64,000 nt of DNA from positions 3,038,001 through 3,102,000 of the forward strand of contig NZ_CP034145.1 of the NCBI RefSeq assembly GCF_003856835.1, written 5' to 3'. The translations under genes were made by a program, and so were the position numbers. The notes under the pieces were generated by a model. That model did not search any database and was not told the origin of the DNA. It saw nothing but the letters and a program-made list of their open reading frames with translations. Of this stretch, positions 15,614 to 24,930 are shown one piece after another (within the stretch, counting starts at the first letter, position 1; each line of letters opens with the position of its first letter). The DNA comes from Haloplanus aerogenes (GTDB lineage Archaea > Halobacteriota > Halobacteria > Halobacteriales > Haloferacaceae).

Positions 15614-17551
15614 ATGACACACAACGAGACGAACGGTGAGCGCGAGAACGGAGACGAGTCCCTGACGCTCGACGTCCGAAACGTCGGCGGGATCGAGCAG
15701 GCGTCGGTGACGCTCGATCCCGGCGTGACGATCGTCGCCGGCGAGAACGCCTCGAACAAGTCGTCGCTGCTGGGGAGTCTCGGGGGCGTCCTCGGCGGTC
15801 CCCACCCGCCGCTCCGGGGCGGCGCCGACAGGGGGTCGGTCACGCTCGCGTTCGACGGCGACCGCTTCGACCTCGACCTGATACGGCGGGACGGGGAGAC
15901 GGTCGTCGCGGATGCGACACCGTACACGACGGCGACGACACTCGTCGACCTGTTCGTCTCCCTCGGTGAGGAGAACCCGATCCGCCGGGCCGTCGTCGAC
16001 AGCGGCGACCTTCACGAACTGCTTATGCGGCCGGTCGATACGGCAGCGATCGAAGCCGAGATCGAACGCCTGCAGAATCGACGCGAGGAGATCGACGAGC
16101 GGATCGAGGAACTCGACGCGACCGTCGAGGATCTCCCCGAACTGGAGGTGCGAGCGCGGCAGTTGGCCGAACGGCAGGCGGACGTGGCGGACCGCCTCGA
16201 ATCGAAACGGGCGGCGATCACGGAGGCGGACTACCGGGACGCCGCCGAGGCGACTCAGGACCTCCTCGACGACCTCGAAGCGGCGCGGTCGGAGCGCGAC
16301 CAGCTCCGCGACCGGCGGGACACCAAGCGTCGCGCCGTCGACTCGTTGCGCGACGACCTCGAAGGCGTCGACGAGCGCCTGACCGACCTGAGCGGCGAGG
16401 CAGAGTTGGAGAGCGTCGACGACCGCATCGAACAGGTCGACGCGGAACTGACGCGCCTCCGGGATCGGAAGGGCCGTCTCGACGAGACGATCAACGCCCT
16501 GAGCCCCATCGTGGAGTTGAACCAGCAGTTTCTCGCGGACGCTCGGCTCCCGTCGACGTTCGACGCGGACGGTGTGGTCGACGATCTCCACCCCGGTTCG
16601 GGGTCGATCACCTGCTGGACCTGCGGCCAGTCGGTCGATCGGGCGGAGATCAAATCGCAGGTCGAAGCGGTCGAGGCGATCCTGCAGGAGAAACGGCGGG
16701 AGCGCACGACCGTCGAGGCACGGATCGAGGAGCGGAAGAAAGAACGGGCGACACTCGACGCCCGACGCGACGAGTACGACGACCTCGTGGCGCGACGGCG
16801 ACAGCTCGAACGCGAAATCGAGGAGCGCGAGCGCACGCTGGCCGACCTCGACTCGCGCATCGACGAGGTAGGGAAGCGGATCGAGCGGCTGGAGGCCGAA
16901 CTGGCGGAGACGGACGCGGCCGACGCTCTCGTCGACCGGCACCGCGAAGTGAGCGATCTGGAGTACGAACGCGGCCGGCTCGAACGCGAACTGTCGGACG
17001 TGGAGGAGCGAATCGAGGCGGCCGAGGCGGCGAAGGCCGAACGGGAGACGCTCCGGGAGGAGCGCGCCGAGGTGACGAGCGAACTCGCGGAGCGCCGCGA
17101 CCGCGTCGAGCGGATCGAGCGCGAGACGGTCGAGACGGTCAACGAGTGCATGGCTCGCGTCCTCGACCGCCTCGGATACCGCGCCGTCGAACGCGTCTGG
17201 ATCGAGCGTCGAGAGGAGGCGGACGGGACGGTCTTCGACCTGCAGGTGGTGCGGACGGCGGACGACGGGACGGTCTACCGCGCGGCGGTCGACACCCTCA
17301 GCAAGAGCGAGCGCGAGGTGGTGGGACTGGTCATCGCGCTCGCCGGGTACCTCGTCTACGACGTGGCGGAGACGGTGCCCGTCGTCGTCGTCGACGCCAT
17401 CGAGATGCTGGACGCCGAGCGCATCCACGGGCTGCTCGATTTCTTCGACGAACACGCGCGGTACGTCGTGGCGGCGGTCCTGCCGGAGGAGGCCGAACGG
17501 TTGCGGAAGCGGTTCGACACGGTCGAACTGGCGGCCGTCGAAGCCGCGTGA
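15614..17551 (+). CDS. sph: Archaea-specific SMC-related protein
   Basis: 645 residues. An SMC-like head at the N-terminus has an atypical P-loop, GENASNKSS near residues 42-50, in which Asn replaces the Gly before the Lys; related haloarchaeal proteins share this Asn-rich form. Long charged coiled coils run from about 135 to 300 and 350 to 500, separated by a zinc-hook-like CWTCG near 335. The C-terminal head contains SKSEREVVGLVIALAGY as signature and VPVVVVDAIEML as Walker B. The protein is expected to form a dimer that acts on chromosomal DNA or the cell-shape apparatus with RdfA. It is the second gene of the rdfA unit. Confidence 0.9.
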   Translation: MTHNETNGERENGDESLTLDVRNVGGIEQASVTLDPGVTIVAGENASNKSSLLGSLGGVLGGPHPPLRGGADRGSVTLAFDGDRFDLDLIRRDGETVVADATPYTTATTLVDLFVSLGEENPIRRAVVDSGDLHELLMRPVDTAAIEAEIERLQNRREEIDERIEELDATVEDLPELEVRARQLAERQADVADRLESKRAAITEADYRDAAEATQDLLDDLEAARSERDQLRDRRDTKRRAVDSLRDDLEGVDERLTDLSGEAELESVDDRIEQVDAELTRLRDRKGRLDETINALSPIVELNQQFLADARLPSTFDADGVVDDLHPGSGSITCWTCGQSVDRAEIKSQVEAVEAILQEKRRERTTVEARIEERKKERATLDARRDEYDDLVARRRQLEREIEERERTLADLDSRIDEVGKRIERLEAELAETDAADALVDRHREVSDLEYERGRLERELSDVEERIEAAEAAKAERETLREERAEVTSELAERRDRVERIERETVETVNECMARVLDRLGYRAVERVWIERREEADGTVFDLQVVRTADDGTVYRAAVDTLSKSEREVVGLVIALAGYLVYDVAETVPVVVVDAIEMLDAERIHGLLDFFDEHARYVVAAVLPEEAERLRKRFDTVELAAVEAA

Positions 17552-17616
17552 ACACACCCCAGCCACAGCTCGAAATCCGGCGACTTATACCGTCGAACGG
17601 CCTACGACCAGCATCG

Positions 17617-17865
17617 ATGCCGACAGTGAAACGAACGCCGGGACCGGCGGCGCAGCACGCCTTCCGCCTCGGTATGCTCGCCGCCGTCGTCGGCGGCCTC
17701 ACCGTCCTCGCCGCGCTCTATCTGCACGGCGTCCTCACGACGGCGACGGCGCTGTACGTGTTGTTCGCGCTGTTTCCCGTCTATCTCGTCTTCGCCGCCT
17801 CCGCGCTCAGCGTCTGGCTCGGCTACGACAAGGACGTGACGGATCTGCGACCGGTCTACCGCTAG
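17617..17865 (+). CDS. Small two-helix membrane protein
   Basis: 82 residues with two hydrophobic segments (about 17-37 and 43-67) and a charged C-terminus DKDVTDLRPVYR. The start ATG at 17617 is supported by a TATA-like CTTATAC 27 bp upstream, although the frame is open much further back within the SMC-related gene. No family with known function is recognised. It converges on the BCCT gene with a 4-nt overlap at the stop codons. Confidence 0.7.
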   Translation: MPTVKRTPGPAAQHAFRLGMLAAVVGGLTVLAALYLHGVLTTATALYVLFALFPVYLVFAASALSVWLGYDKDVTDLRPVYR

Positions 17866-19712
17866 TCGTCGCGGCGGGACTGGCGGCGCCCGGCGGCCCG
17901 CATCCGCCCGACGAGCGTCGGTCGCTCGCGCTCCCGGTCCCGCTCGTGTCGCCGGAAGGCGAGGGTAAGCCCGACCAGCGCGACCAGCGACAGCACCGCG
18001 AACGGACCGCCGGTCAGCACCGCGGCGACCTGCAGGGATTCGCCGCCGCCGACGAGTAACACGGCGCCGGCGACGAGGCCCTGGAGGATTCCCCAGAAGA
18101 CGATGCTCCCGGTGGTCGGCGCGACGCCCCGCTCGGTCGCCAGAATCGACACCACGAGCGTCGACGTGTCGGCCGAGGTGACGATGAAGACGACGATGAG
18201 CGCGAGAAAGCAGAAGAGGAGGAGACGAGAGAGCGGCAGGGCAGCGAGGATCGGAAAGCCCGCGACGGCCTCGGTGCCGCCGGCGGCGTCGATGGCGGCG
18301 AGCACGTCGACGCGGCCGGAGCGCTGGAGGGCGAGCGCGGTGCCGCCGAACAGGAGGTGCCAGCAGACGGAGGCGGCAGCGGTGGCGACGACGCCGGTGA
18401 ACACGACGGTCCGTACTCGCCGCCCCTTCGACAGCGCCGCGAGGAAGAGGCCGGCGAAAGGCGCCCACGAGAACCACCACGACCAGTTCCAGACGGTCCA
18501 GTCGGCGGCCCACGCCACATCGGGGGTGAGGCTCATCGACGCGAAGTCGGCAGCGTAGCGTCCGAGAGCGGCGGTGCTGGCATCGAAGACGTACCCACGG
18601 GGGCCGACGAGAACGAGGAGGAGGGCAAAGAGGGCAAAGAGGGCGAGGTTGACGCCGGCGATGCGTCGGATGCCGCGCTGGACGCCGCTCTCGGCGGAGA
18701 TGCTGTAGATGAGGACGAGGCCGGCGACGAAGAGGAGCGCGCCGGTGCTACCGAAGGTGACGCCCCACTGGAAGTTGATGCCCGCGAGGAACTGTTCGCC
18801 GACGAAGGCGACGGAGGTGGCGACGCCGCCGATGGTGGCGAAGATGGCGAGGACGTCGACGAGTTTGGCGAGCGGCCCGTCGAGGCCGTCGACGCCGAGG
18901 AATGGGGTGAGGATGGTCGACACCCGGAGTGGCGCGCCGTGCTGGTGGGTGAAGTAGGCGATGGGGAGGCCGACGACGAGGTAGGCGCTCCACGCCGACA
19001 CCCCCCAGTGGAAACTCGCGTAGGTCAGCGCGACGACGGCGGCGGCCGGTGAGTGTGGGGCGACGCCCGACGTAGGTGGTGGCGAGCCGTAGTGAAAGAG
19101 CGACTCCGCGGGTCCCCAGAAGACGATGCCCGCGGCGATGCCGGCGGTGAAGACCATGGCGAAGTAGGTCGGGTAGGTGTAGTCGGGGTCGGCGTCGGGA
19201 CCGCCGAGCCTGATCGACCCCCACGGGCCGACGAGAAGGAAGAACGCGTAGCCGACGGAGAGGAACATGGCGCCGAGGAAGAGCCAGTCGAACTGCCGGA
19301 AGAGGATGTCGCGGGCGACGGTGACCGCGGTACCGACGCGAGCAGGGGCGAGGAGATGGGCGGTGAAGAAGCCGGCGAGGACGACGACGGGGACACCGAA
19401 AGTAAGGGGGTCCTGCCGGACGAGAAAGCCGCCGACCCAGTTGCGCCAGGAGAGGTGTCGGACCCGGAGCAGATACGGCGCCCCGGGACCGTCGTCGCCG
19501 TCGGACCGGTCGACCGGGAGGAGCGCGAGGTAGGCGAGGCCGGTGCCGAAAAACAGGAGCGAGAGGACGAGCCACCCCCGACCGGAGACGACGGAGCCGA
19601 CGATAGCCGGGAAGAAGAAGCCGGAGACGACGACGACGCCGGAGAGCGCACACACCGGGAGCAGCGCCGAGCGGGCGAGTCGCTCCAGCACGCTCGTGGT
19701 GTGTGAGACCAT
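17862..19712 (-). CDS. BCCT-family betaine/carnitine/choline-type transporter
   Basis: 616 residues with 12 predicted membrane segments. The family signature is seen as GIAAGIVFWGPAESLFHY, SAWSAYLVVGLPIAYF and the Trp-rich WNWSWWFSWAPFAGLF before the SKGRRVRT loop. BCCT carriers move quaternary ammonium compounds, often with Na+. Two features differ from the second BCCT gene in the window: an N-terminal extension with two extra hydrophobic stretches before the core, and a short basic C-terminal tail in place of a long acidic one. It stands apart from the catabolic genes, so osmoprotectant uptake is the likelier role. Confidence 0.9.
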   Translation of the reverse strand: MVSHTTSVLERLARSALLPVCALSGVVVVSGFFFPAIVGSVVSGRGWLVLSLLFFGTGLAYLALLPVDRSDGDDGPGAPYLLRVRHLSWRNWVGGFLVRQDPLTFGVPVVVLAGFFTAHLLAPARVGTAVTVARDILFRQFDWLFLGAMFLSVGYAFFLLVGPWGSIRLGGPDADPDYTYPTYFAMVFTAGIAAGIVFWGPAESLFHYGSPPPTSGVAPHSPAAAVVALTYASFHWGVSAWSAYLVVGLPIAYFTHQHGAPLRVSTILTPFLGVDGLDGPLAKLVDVLAIFATIGGVATSVAFVGEQFLAGINFQWGVTFGSTGALLFVAGLVLIYSISAESGVQRGIRRIAGVNLALFALFALLLVLVGPRGYVFDASTAALGRYAADFASMSLTPDVAWAADWTVWNWSWWFSWAPFAGLFLAALSKGRRVRTVVFTGVVATAAASVCWHLLFGGTALALQRSGRVDVLAAIDAAGGTEAVAGFPILAALPLSRLLLFCFLALIVVFIVTSADTSTLVVSILATERGVAPTTGSIVFWGILQGLVAGAVLLVGGGESLQVAAVLTGGPFAVLSLVALVGLTLAFRRHERDRERERPTLVGRMRAAGRRQSRRDD

Positions 19713-19793
19713 GGGACATATGTCGGACGGAAAATGTATAGGTGTGTCGTCGCGCCCGCTCCTTTTTGTCGCTGCCGTGCGAATCGCTCACAC

Positions 19794-21017
19794 GTGGCGA
19801 CCGACTCCCCCGAACCGCCGAGCGACACGGCGCTCGACGAACTGTTCCACCAGCCGGAGACAGTCCCGCTCGTGTACTGGCGGGCGTTCTCCGGCGCGCG
19901 GACGACGGTCCTGCTGGCAGGGACAGCGGCCGCGCTGGCCTTCGTCGCCGGGCTCTCCCACCTCAGTCAGGGGGGAATCACCCCGACCGGACCGCTCGCG
20001 GGCGTCGTCCCGCCGGCACTGGTCGACGTGGTACCGCTCGCGAGCATCCTCGTCGCCTTCCTGCTGACGGGTGTCGCGGTCGGATTACGGAGTCGGTACC
20101 GGCTCGCCTGGTACGGCGCGCTGGCGTGCTTTCCGCTCCTGCTCGGCCTGCCGCTGGTGACGGGGTCGGCCAGCGACGCCATTCCCGCGCTCGTCGGGGG
20201 GGTCGGGCTGGGGTCGGTGATCGTGAACCGGACGGGGTTCGACCGCGCGGTCGATCTGACACCGTTTCAGACCACGGCCCTGCTGGCGTTCGTGGCGGTG
20301 CAGGTGTACGGTACCGTCGGGACCTACGCCATGCGCGACAATTTCGTCGGCGTCGACAGCCTGACCGACGCGTTCTACTACATCGTGGTGACGGGGACGA
20401 CTGTCGGTTACGGCGACGCGACGCCGACGACACAGGCGACGAAACTGTTCACGCTCTCGGTTATCGTCCTCGGAACGGGCGCGTTCACCGTCGCGACGGG
20501 GTCGTTGCTCGTGCCACTCCTCGAATCGCGCATCTCCAGCGCCTTCGGAACCATGACAGCCTCGGAACTCACACTGCTCGAGGATCACGTGTTGGTCCTG
20601 GGCCACGGCGAACTGACGGAACCGCTTCTGGACGAACTCGCGGCGGCGACGGACGTGGTGGTCGTGACGCCGGACACCGACGCCGCGTCGGCGCTCGACG
20701 ACCGCGAGGGCGTGAACGTGTTGACGGCCGATCCGACCGACGAGGGTCCCCTGCTCGACGCCCGGATCGACGCGGCCCGGGGCGTGGTCGTCGCGACGGA
20801 CGACGACGCCACGGACGCACTGGCGGTGGTCGCGGCCCGACAGGCCAACCCGGACGTGCGGATCGTCGCGGCAGCAACCGACCAGCGCCACGTCGACAAA
20901 CTCGAAGCCGTCGGGGCCGACGCGGTCATCAGCCCCGCAGTCATCGGCGGGCGTCTGCTCGGGCGGTCGGTGTTGGGCGAGCGAGAAGATTCCCTCGCCG
21001 GCCTGTTGGACGGCTAG
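19794..21017 (+). CDS. Potassium channel with RCK/TrkA-N domain
   Basis: 407 residues from GTG at 19794; the frame continues upstream, but the preceding residues are Cys/Arg-rich and atypical. Several membrane helices are followed by the selectivity filter TTVGYGD at residues 202-208 in the pore loop YYIVVTGTTVGYGDATP. A cytosolic TrkA-N Rossmann domain begins near 262 with DHVLVLGHGELTEPLL and continues to about 395. Ligand or nucleotide binding to the RCK domain gates K+ flow in this family. The nucleotide loop reads GHGELT in place of the canonical GxGxxG. It diverges from the BCCT gene across a short shared promoter region. Confidence 0.9.
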   Translation: MATDSPEPPSDTALDELFHQPETVPLVYWRAFSGARTTVLLAGTAAALAFVAGLSHLSQGGITPTGPLAGVVPPALVDVVPLASILVAFLLTGVAVGLRSRYRLAWYGALACFPLLLGLPLVTGSASDAIPALVGGVGLGSVIVNRTGFDRAVDLTPFQTTALLAFVAVQVYGTVGTYAMRDNFVGVDSLTDAFYYIVVTGTTVGYGDATPTTQATKLFTLSVIVLGTGAFTVATGSLLVPLLESRISSAFGTMTASELTLLEDHVLVLGHGELTEPLLDELAAATDVVVVTPDTDAASALDDREGVNVLTADPTDEGPLLDARIDAARGVVVATDDDATDALAVVAARQANPDVRIVAAATDQRHVDKLEAVGADAVISPAVIGGRLLGRSVLGEREDSLAGLLDG

Positions 21018-21084
21018 CGGGCGGGCGCCGGCCCCCAACTTATTTGCTCCCATCAGGAGAACGACCTGTAAGGGACGCAGAGAC

Positions 21085-21525
21085 ATGTACGACAGTATCC
21101 TCATTCCGTTCGACGGTAGTGACGAGGCAGAGAAGGGCGCCAACCACGGTCTCGGGCTTGCGGAGACGTGTGGGGCGACGGTTCACGCGCTCTACGTCAT
21201 CGACCTTCCGGGTGCCCCGCGGACGGTGTACCTCCGGGACGACGAGGACGAGATGCGCGAGCGATACCGCGAGTACGGCGAGGAAGTGACGAACGAGATC
21301 AAAGAACGGGCGGAAGATCGGGGACTCGAGTGCGTCACGGCGATCAGGAGCGGATCGCCCGGCGAGGAGATCGTCGACTACGCCAAAGACGAGGGCGTCG
21401 ACGCCATCGTCCTCGGAAGTGCGTACCGGGGGAAACTGGGGGCGCTGCTCGGGAGCACGGCGGAGAAAGTCGTCCGCACCGCGGAAGTGCCGGTCGTCAC
21501 GGTGCGCGAGCAGATGAACGATTAG
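21085..21525 (+). CDS. Universal stress protein (UspA family)
   Basis: 146 residues, the usual length of one Usp domain. The start strand MYDSILIPFDGSDEA and the C-terminal ATP-binding loop VLGSAYRGKLGALLGSTAEKV (GSxxxGxxGxxxGS) match ATP-binding members. Usp proteins act as cytosolic stress-response or ligand-binding regulators. It follows the K+ channel by 67 bp and may be cotranscribed. It converges with the small membrane protein gene with a 4-nt overlap. Confidence 0.92.
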   Translation: MYDSILIPFDGSDEAEKGANHGLGLAETCGATVHALYVIDLPGAPRTVYLRDDEDEMRERYREYGEEVTNEIKERAEDRGLECVTAIRSGSPGEEIVDYAKDEGVDAIVLGSAYRGKLGALLGSTAEKVVRTAEVPVVTVREQMND

Positions 21526-21689
21526 GCGAAGTCCCCGCGGCGCCAGCGCTCCCGCATGTAGATGAGGATGCTGGCGCCGAGGAAGGTGAGGCCGGCGAGG
21601 CTGAGTCGCCCCGCCGCCATCAGCCACAGGGCGACGGCGAACGCCACGACGATCAGGAGCGCCAGCAGTGTGGGGACGGTCTCGGGCAT
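21522..21689 (-). CDS. Small membrane protein
   Basis: 55 residues starting MPETVPTLLALL. Two hydrophobic segments cover nearly the whole protein and it ends with RERWRRGDFA, placing a basic tail in the cytoplasm. The ATG at 21687-21689 was chosen because the upstream continuation of the frame lacks haloarchaeal composition. Comparable tiny membrane proteins are common in haloarchaea but their function is not known. Confidence 0.6.
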   Translation of the reverse strand: MPETVPTLLALLIVVAFAVALWLMAAGRLSLAGLTFLGASILIYMRERWRRGDFA

Positions 21690-21814
21690 GGAACGTGTCG
21701 TCTCCACACGCCGGAGGATGAAAAGTCCGACCCGTCGTACGGTCGGCTGGAAGTCGATCGAACGATTCGCCACTCGGAGTAGCGAATCGCTCGAACCAGT
21801 CACAGCCGACCGGA

Positions 21815-22285
21815 TCAGTAGAAGTGCTTGAACTCCCAGTGGTACTGGCAGTTTTCGCACGTCGCCCACTCGGGAACGTCGAAGGCCCTCGGGTGGCGCT
21901 GGCCGTGTTGCATGCGAGTGCGACAGATGGGACAGGTGAGCGCGAGGAGTTCCAGATCGGTGAACCGCTCGGGCGGGAGGTCGGTCCGACAGTCCGGGCA
22001 GTCGATCGGGTCGTGGGGACCGGCCTGTACGATCTCCGAGGCACACTCCGGACACCGGAGCGTCGCCGGCGGCCGGTACGCCCAGCCAGTGTCACCGTCG
22101 ATGGTGGTGGTGTGGATCTCGACGCTCGACAGCCGGAACTTGTTGGGGCCGTCCTTGGAGCGAAGCGGCGCGATCAGCCGTTCGAGCACCCATCGGAGCG
22201 CGCCAACGATCCACCGGAACGCGGCGAGCAACCGGCTACCGGACGAACCGAGGATCGTCGGGAGACCGTGGGAATCGTCGGCCAC
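21815..22285 (-). CDS. Multi-zinc-ribbon protein
   Basis: 156 residues. After an amphipathic, partly hydrophobic N-terminus (LAAFRWIVGALRWVLERL) come four Cys pairs: CPEC near 86, CPDC near 103, CPIC near 126 and CENC near 150. They form two rubredoxin-like zinc ribbons. Zinc ribbons of this kind mediate protein or nucleic-acid contacts; no enzyme motif is present. The N-terminal segment could attach it to the membrane. The family is not otherwise recognised. Confidence 0.7.
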   Translation of the reverse strand: MADDSHGLPTILGSSGSRLLAAFRWIVGALRWVLERLIAPLRSKDGPNKFRLSSVEIHTTTIDGDTGWAYRPPATLRCPECASEIVQAGPHDPIDCPDCRTDLPPERFTDLELLALTCPICRTRMQHGQRHPRAFDVPEWATCENCQYHWEFKHFY

Positions 22286-22361
22286 AGCTACTCGTCAGGG
22301 AGTGAACAGCATAAATCCTCGTCGGGGACGGACTTTTCTGCCCACCCGCGAAAGGAAGGTC

Positions 22362-22949
22362 GTGTCACACCTGCGCCGACAGTCGGGACCGGGACGGCCG
22401 TCACGGGCCGCCGCAGCCGCCTTCGTCCCGCTCCAGTGGGGGCTCGGCCCGGCGGACGTGACGGGCGTCCCCGGGCGAGCGGTCGCGTCGTTCCTGCTCG
22501 TGTTGAGCGTCGCCGGCGTCGTTCGCTACTGGCGGGCGGGGATGCTGGCGCGGGCGGTCGACGCGACGCTCGATCGGCCGCTCCGCGCCCCGCTCTACGG
22601 GGTGGCGACGGCCGTCCTCGGCTGGCTCGTAGTGGCGTACGCCTTCGGGCAGGCGCTCCGTCTCGGCGGCCGCGTCGGGCAGGTAGCCGTGGCGCTCGGT
22701 GTCGGCGTCGCGCTCCTCGCCGGCGGATTCGGGTTCGTCGTCGTCGGAACAGGGGTGACGGCGGCCCTCGGCGACCGGCGCCCGTGGGCCGGGCCGCTGG
22801 TCGGCGCGAGCATCAGCGCAGTCGTGCTCCTAGCGCTGCCGACTCTGGCCGGCACGCTCGTCTGGGTGCTCGTCGCCGCCACGGGACTCGGCGGCGTGGC
22901 GCGCCGGTGGCTACACGCCTCGCAGTCGGTGGAAACGACAAAGGAGTGA
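22362..22949 (+). CDS. Hypothetical membrane protein
   Basis: 195 residues from GTG at 22362, with AAGGAAGG just upstream as a good ribosome site; a longer open frame exists but lacks membrane or acidic character. Five or so hydrophobic segments are visible, including ASFLLVLSVAGVV, VATAVLGWLVVAY and VALGVGVALLAGG. A cytosolic basic C-terminal tail contains RRWLHASQSVETTKE. No known transporter motif is seen. It converges with the second BCCT gene. Confidence 0.65.
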   Translation: MSHLRRQSGPGRPSRAAAAAFVPLQWGLGPADVTGVPGRAVASFLLVLSVAGVVRYWRAGMLARAVDATLDRPLRAPLYGVATAVLGWLVVAYAFGQALRLGGRVGQVAVALGVGVALLAGGFGFVVVGTGVTAALGDRRPWAGPLVGASISAVVLLALPTLAGTLVWVLVAATGLGGVARRWLHASQSVETTKE

Positions 22950-22967
22950 AAGCGCATCGTGAATCCC

Positions 22968-22985
22968 CGCCGGAACGGTCCGGCG
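22968..22985. terminator. Hairpin between convergent genes
   Basis: CGCCGGA at 22968-22974 and TCCGGCG at 22979-22985 make a 7-bp stem with an ACGG loop, located between the ends of the two converging genes. There is no T-run, so a terminator role is only suggested by position. Confidence 0.3.
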
Positions 22986-23003
22986 AGAGGGAGCTACCCC
23001 CTA

Positions 23004-24755
23004 TCAGTCGCTGCTGGCCGCGTCGTCGCTCTCCCTGATGTCCGTCACCATCTCGTCGCCGGCCGTCACCACGTCGACGCTCTCGCGTTCCGAGAGCTCC
23101 TGGATGGTTTCGGCGAACTCCTCGGATTCGAGGATTTCGTACTCGTTGCTGAGTCCCAGATAGACGGTGTAACACATCAGACAGAGGATGACGGCGAAGG
23201 GGAGGCCGGTGGTGATGGCGGCCGTCTGCAGGGCGGTGAGGCCGCCGCCCCAGAGCAGGATGGCCGCGACGCCGCCCTCGGTGACGGCCCAGAAGATGCG
23301 CTGGGCGCGGGGCACGTCGTGTTTCCCGCCGGAGGTCAGGTGATCGACGACGAGCGATCCGGAGTCGGAGGAGGTGACGAAGAAGGTGATCACCAGGAGC
23401 GTCGCGAGGATGCCCGAGAGGGCGCCGAGCGGGAACTGTTCGAGCATGGCGAACATGGCGACGGTCTGCCCGAGTTCGTTGTACGTCGCGAGCGCCGCGC
23501 CGTTGCCCTGCAGCGAGTTGAACAGGGCGCTCCCACCGAAGGTGGACAGCCAGATGGTGGAGAACATCGCCGGGAGGACGAGGACGCCCATGACGAACTG
23601 GCGGATGGTACGGCCCTTCGAGATGCGGGCGATGAACATCCCGACGAAGGGTGACCACGCGATCCACCACCCCCAGTAGAAGACGGTCCAGGCGGTGACC
23701 GTACTGCCGCCGGGCGCGAGGGTACCCCGGAAGAAGCCGAGCGCGAGGATGTTGTTGAAGTAGACGCCGAGACCCTCGACCCACGACCCGAGGATGAACA
23801 CTGTCGGCCCCACGATCAGGAGGAAGCCGAGCAGGGTAAACATCAGGTAGAGGTTGATCGTGCTGAGGCGCTTGACCCCGCCGTCGAGACCGGCCGCAAC
23901 CGAGAGCGTCGCGATCCCGGTGATGCCCGCGATGAGGAGCACCTGGACGAAGGAGTTCGTCGGGACGCTGGCGATGCCGAGGAGGTCGCCGCCGACGTAC
24001 GAAATCCCCTGATTCACCTGCGCCACGCCGAGGCCGAGCGAGGTGGCGAGACCGAACAGCGTCGCGAACACCGTCACGAGGTCGATGAGGTGCCCCGGCC
24101 AGCCGTAGATGCGGTCCCCGAGCAGGGGCCAGAAGATCGACCGGAAAGTGAGCGGGAGGCCACGATTGAAGGAGAAGAAGGCGAGACCGAGACCGACGAG
24201 GCCGTAGACGGCCCACGGGTGGAATCCCCAGTGGAAGAACGTCTGTGCCATCGCCGCCGACGCCGCCGCCCCAGTTTCGGCCTCGGCTCCGAAGAAGCCG
24301 GGGACGTTCTGGAAGTAGTACAGCGGTTCGGAGACGCTGAAGAACATGAGGCCGATCCCCATGCCGGCACTGAACAGCATCGCCATCCACGAGAAGTCGC
24401 TGAACTCCTTTTCCGCCTCGACACCGCCGATCTTGATCTTGCCGTACTTGCTGAACGCGAAGAACAGGAGGACGACGATGAAGATGTTCACCGCCAGCAG
24501 GTAGAACCAGCCGAAGTTTTCGCCGATGAAGTTGAACAGCGCAGTGTACACCGAGGACGCTTGATCGCCGAGTACGACCGTGATGGCGATGAAGAGCGCG
24601 ATGAGAACGAGCGCCACCGGGAAAACGACCGGGTGGATGTCGAAGCCGAACCGCTGGATGTTGGTGTCACCGGGTTCGCGGTCCGACTCCGGGTGGAACA
24701 GCTCTACCTGTAACCCTTCGGACATCTCCCCAGTCGTGTCGTCTGATTCAGCCAT
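23004..24755 (-). CDS. BCCT-family transporter of the methylamine-catabolic block
   Basis: 583 residues, 12 membrane helices. Family motifs are GMGIGLMFFSVSEPLYYF near residues 129-146, HWGFHPWAVYGLVG, and YWGWWIAWSPFVGMFIARISKG. The N-terminal 40 residues and the C-terminal 60 residues are acidic cytosolic extensions; in BetP-like carriers such tails sense osmotic state. The gene is downstream of the dimethylglycine-dehydrogenase-like gene on the same strand but has its own TATA box and a structured leader of about 150 nt. Import of glycine betaine or a related compound as substrate for the neighbouring enzymes is the natural inference. Confidence 0.92.
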   Translation of the reverse strand: MAESDDTTGEMSEGLQVELFHPESDREPGDTNIQRFGFDIHPVVFPVALVLIALFIAITVVLGDQASSVYTALFNFIGENFGWFYLLAVNIFIVVLLFFAFSKYGKIKIGGVEAEKEFSDFSWMAMLFSAGMGIGLMFFSVSEPLYYFQNVPGFFGAEAETGAAASAAMAQTFFHWGFHPWAVYGLVGLGLAFFSFNRGLPLTFRSIFWPLLGDRIYGWPGHLIDLVTVFATLFGLATSLGLGVAQVNQGISYVGGDLLGIASVPTNSFVQVLLIAGITGIATLSVAAGLDGGVKRLSTINLYLMFTLLGFLLIVGPTVFILGSWVEGLGVYFNNILALGFFRGTLAPGGSTVTAWTVFYWGWWIAWSPFVGMFIARISKGRTIRQFVMGVLVLPAMFSTIWLSTFGGSALFNSLQGNGAALATYNELGQTVAMFAMLEQFPLGALSGILATLLVITFFVTSSDSGSLVVDHLTSGGKHDVPRAQRIFWAVTEGGVAAILLWGGGLTALQTAAITTGLPFAVILCLMCYTVYLGLSNEYEILESEEFAETIQELSERESVDVVTAGDEMVTDIRESDDAASSD

Positions 24756-24848
24756 ACTGTTCCTCCGTCCGGCGAGTGCCGGTCGTGTGTTGTCGGTGGG
24801 TCATATGCGTGTCTGGATGTCGGTCGTCGGTCGGTTCGTCGCCTGCGT

Positions 24849-24900
24849 GGCGGCTATCAGTCGATGCTGCCATGAGCATGGATAGCCGCCCCCATGGCAG
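24849..24900 (-). promoter_or_regulatory. Interleaved inverted repeats in the BCCT leader
   Basis: Two perfect inverted repeats interlock: GGCGGCTATC at 24849-24858 pairs with GATAGCCGCC at 24881-24890, and CTGCCATG at 24867-24874 pairs with CATGGCAG at 24893-24900. The arms alternate, so they form either a pseudoknot or two mutually exclusive hairpins. They fall in the predicted 5' untranslated region, about 95-145 nt before the BCCT start codon. A riboregulatory or protein-binding role is inferred. Confidence 0.5.
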
Positions 24901-24930
24901 AGAGCCACATAGAGACTACTCGTTGTGTCA

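Noticed and set aside
15356-17566. 736-residue open frame antisense to the SMC-related gene
   Set aside because: It mirrors the codon pattern of the plus-strand gene; the real gene has Walker motifs, coiled coils and a zinc hook.
17862-24755. The two BCCT genes as a recent duplication
   Set aside because: They differ in termini and throughout the membrane core, so they are distant paralogues.
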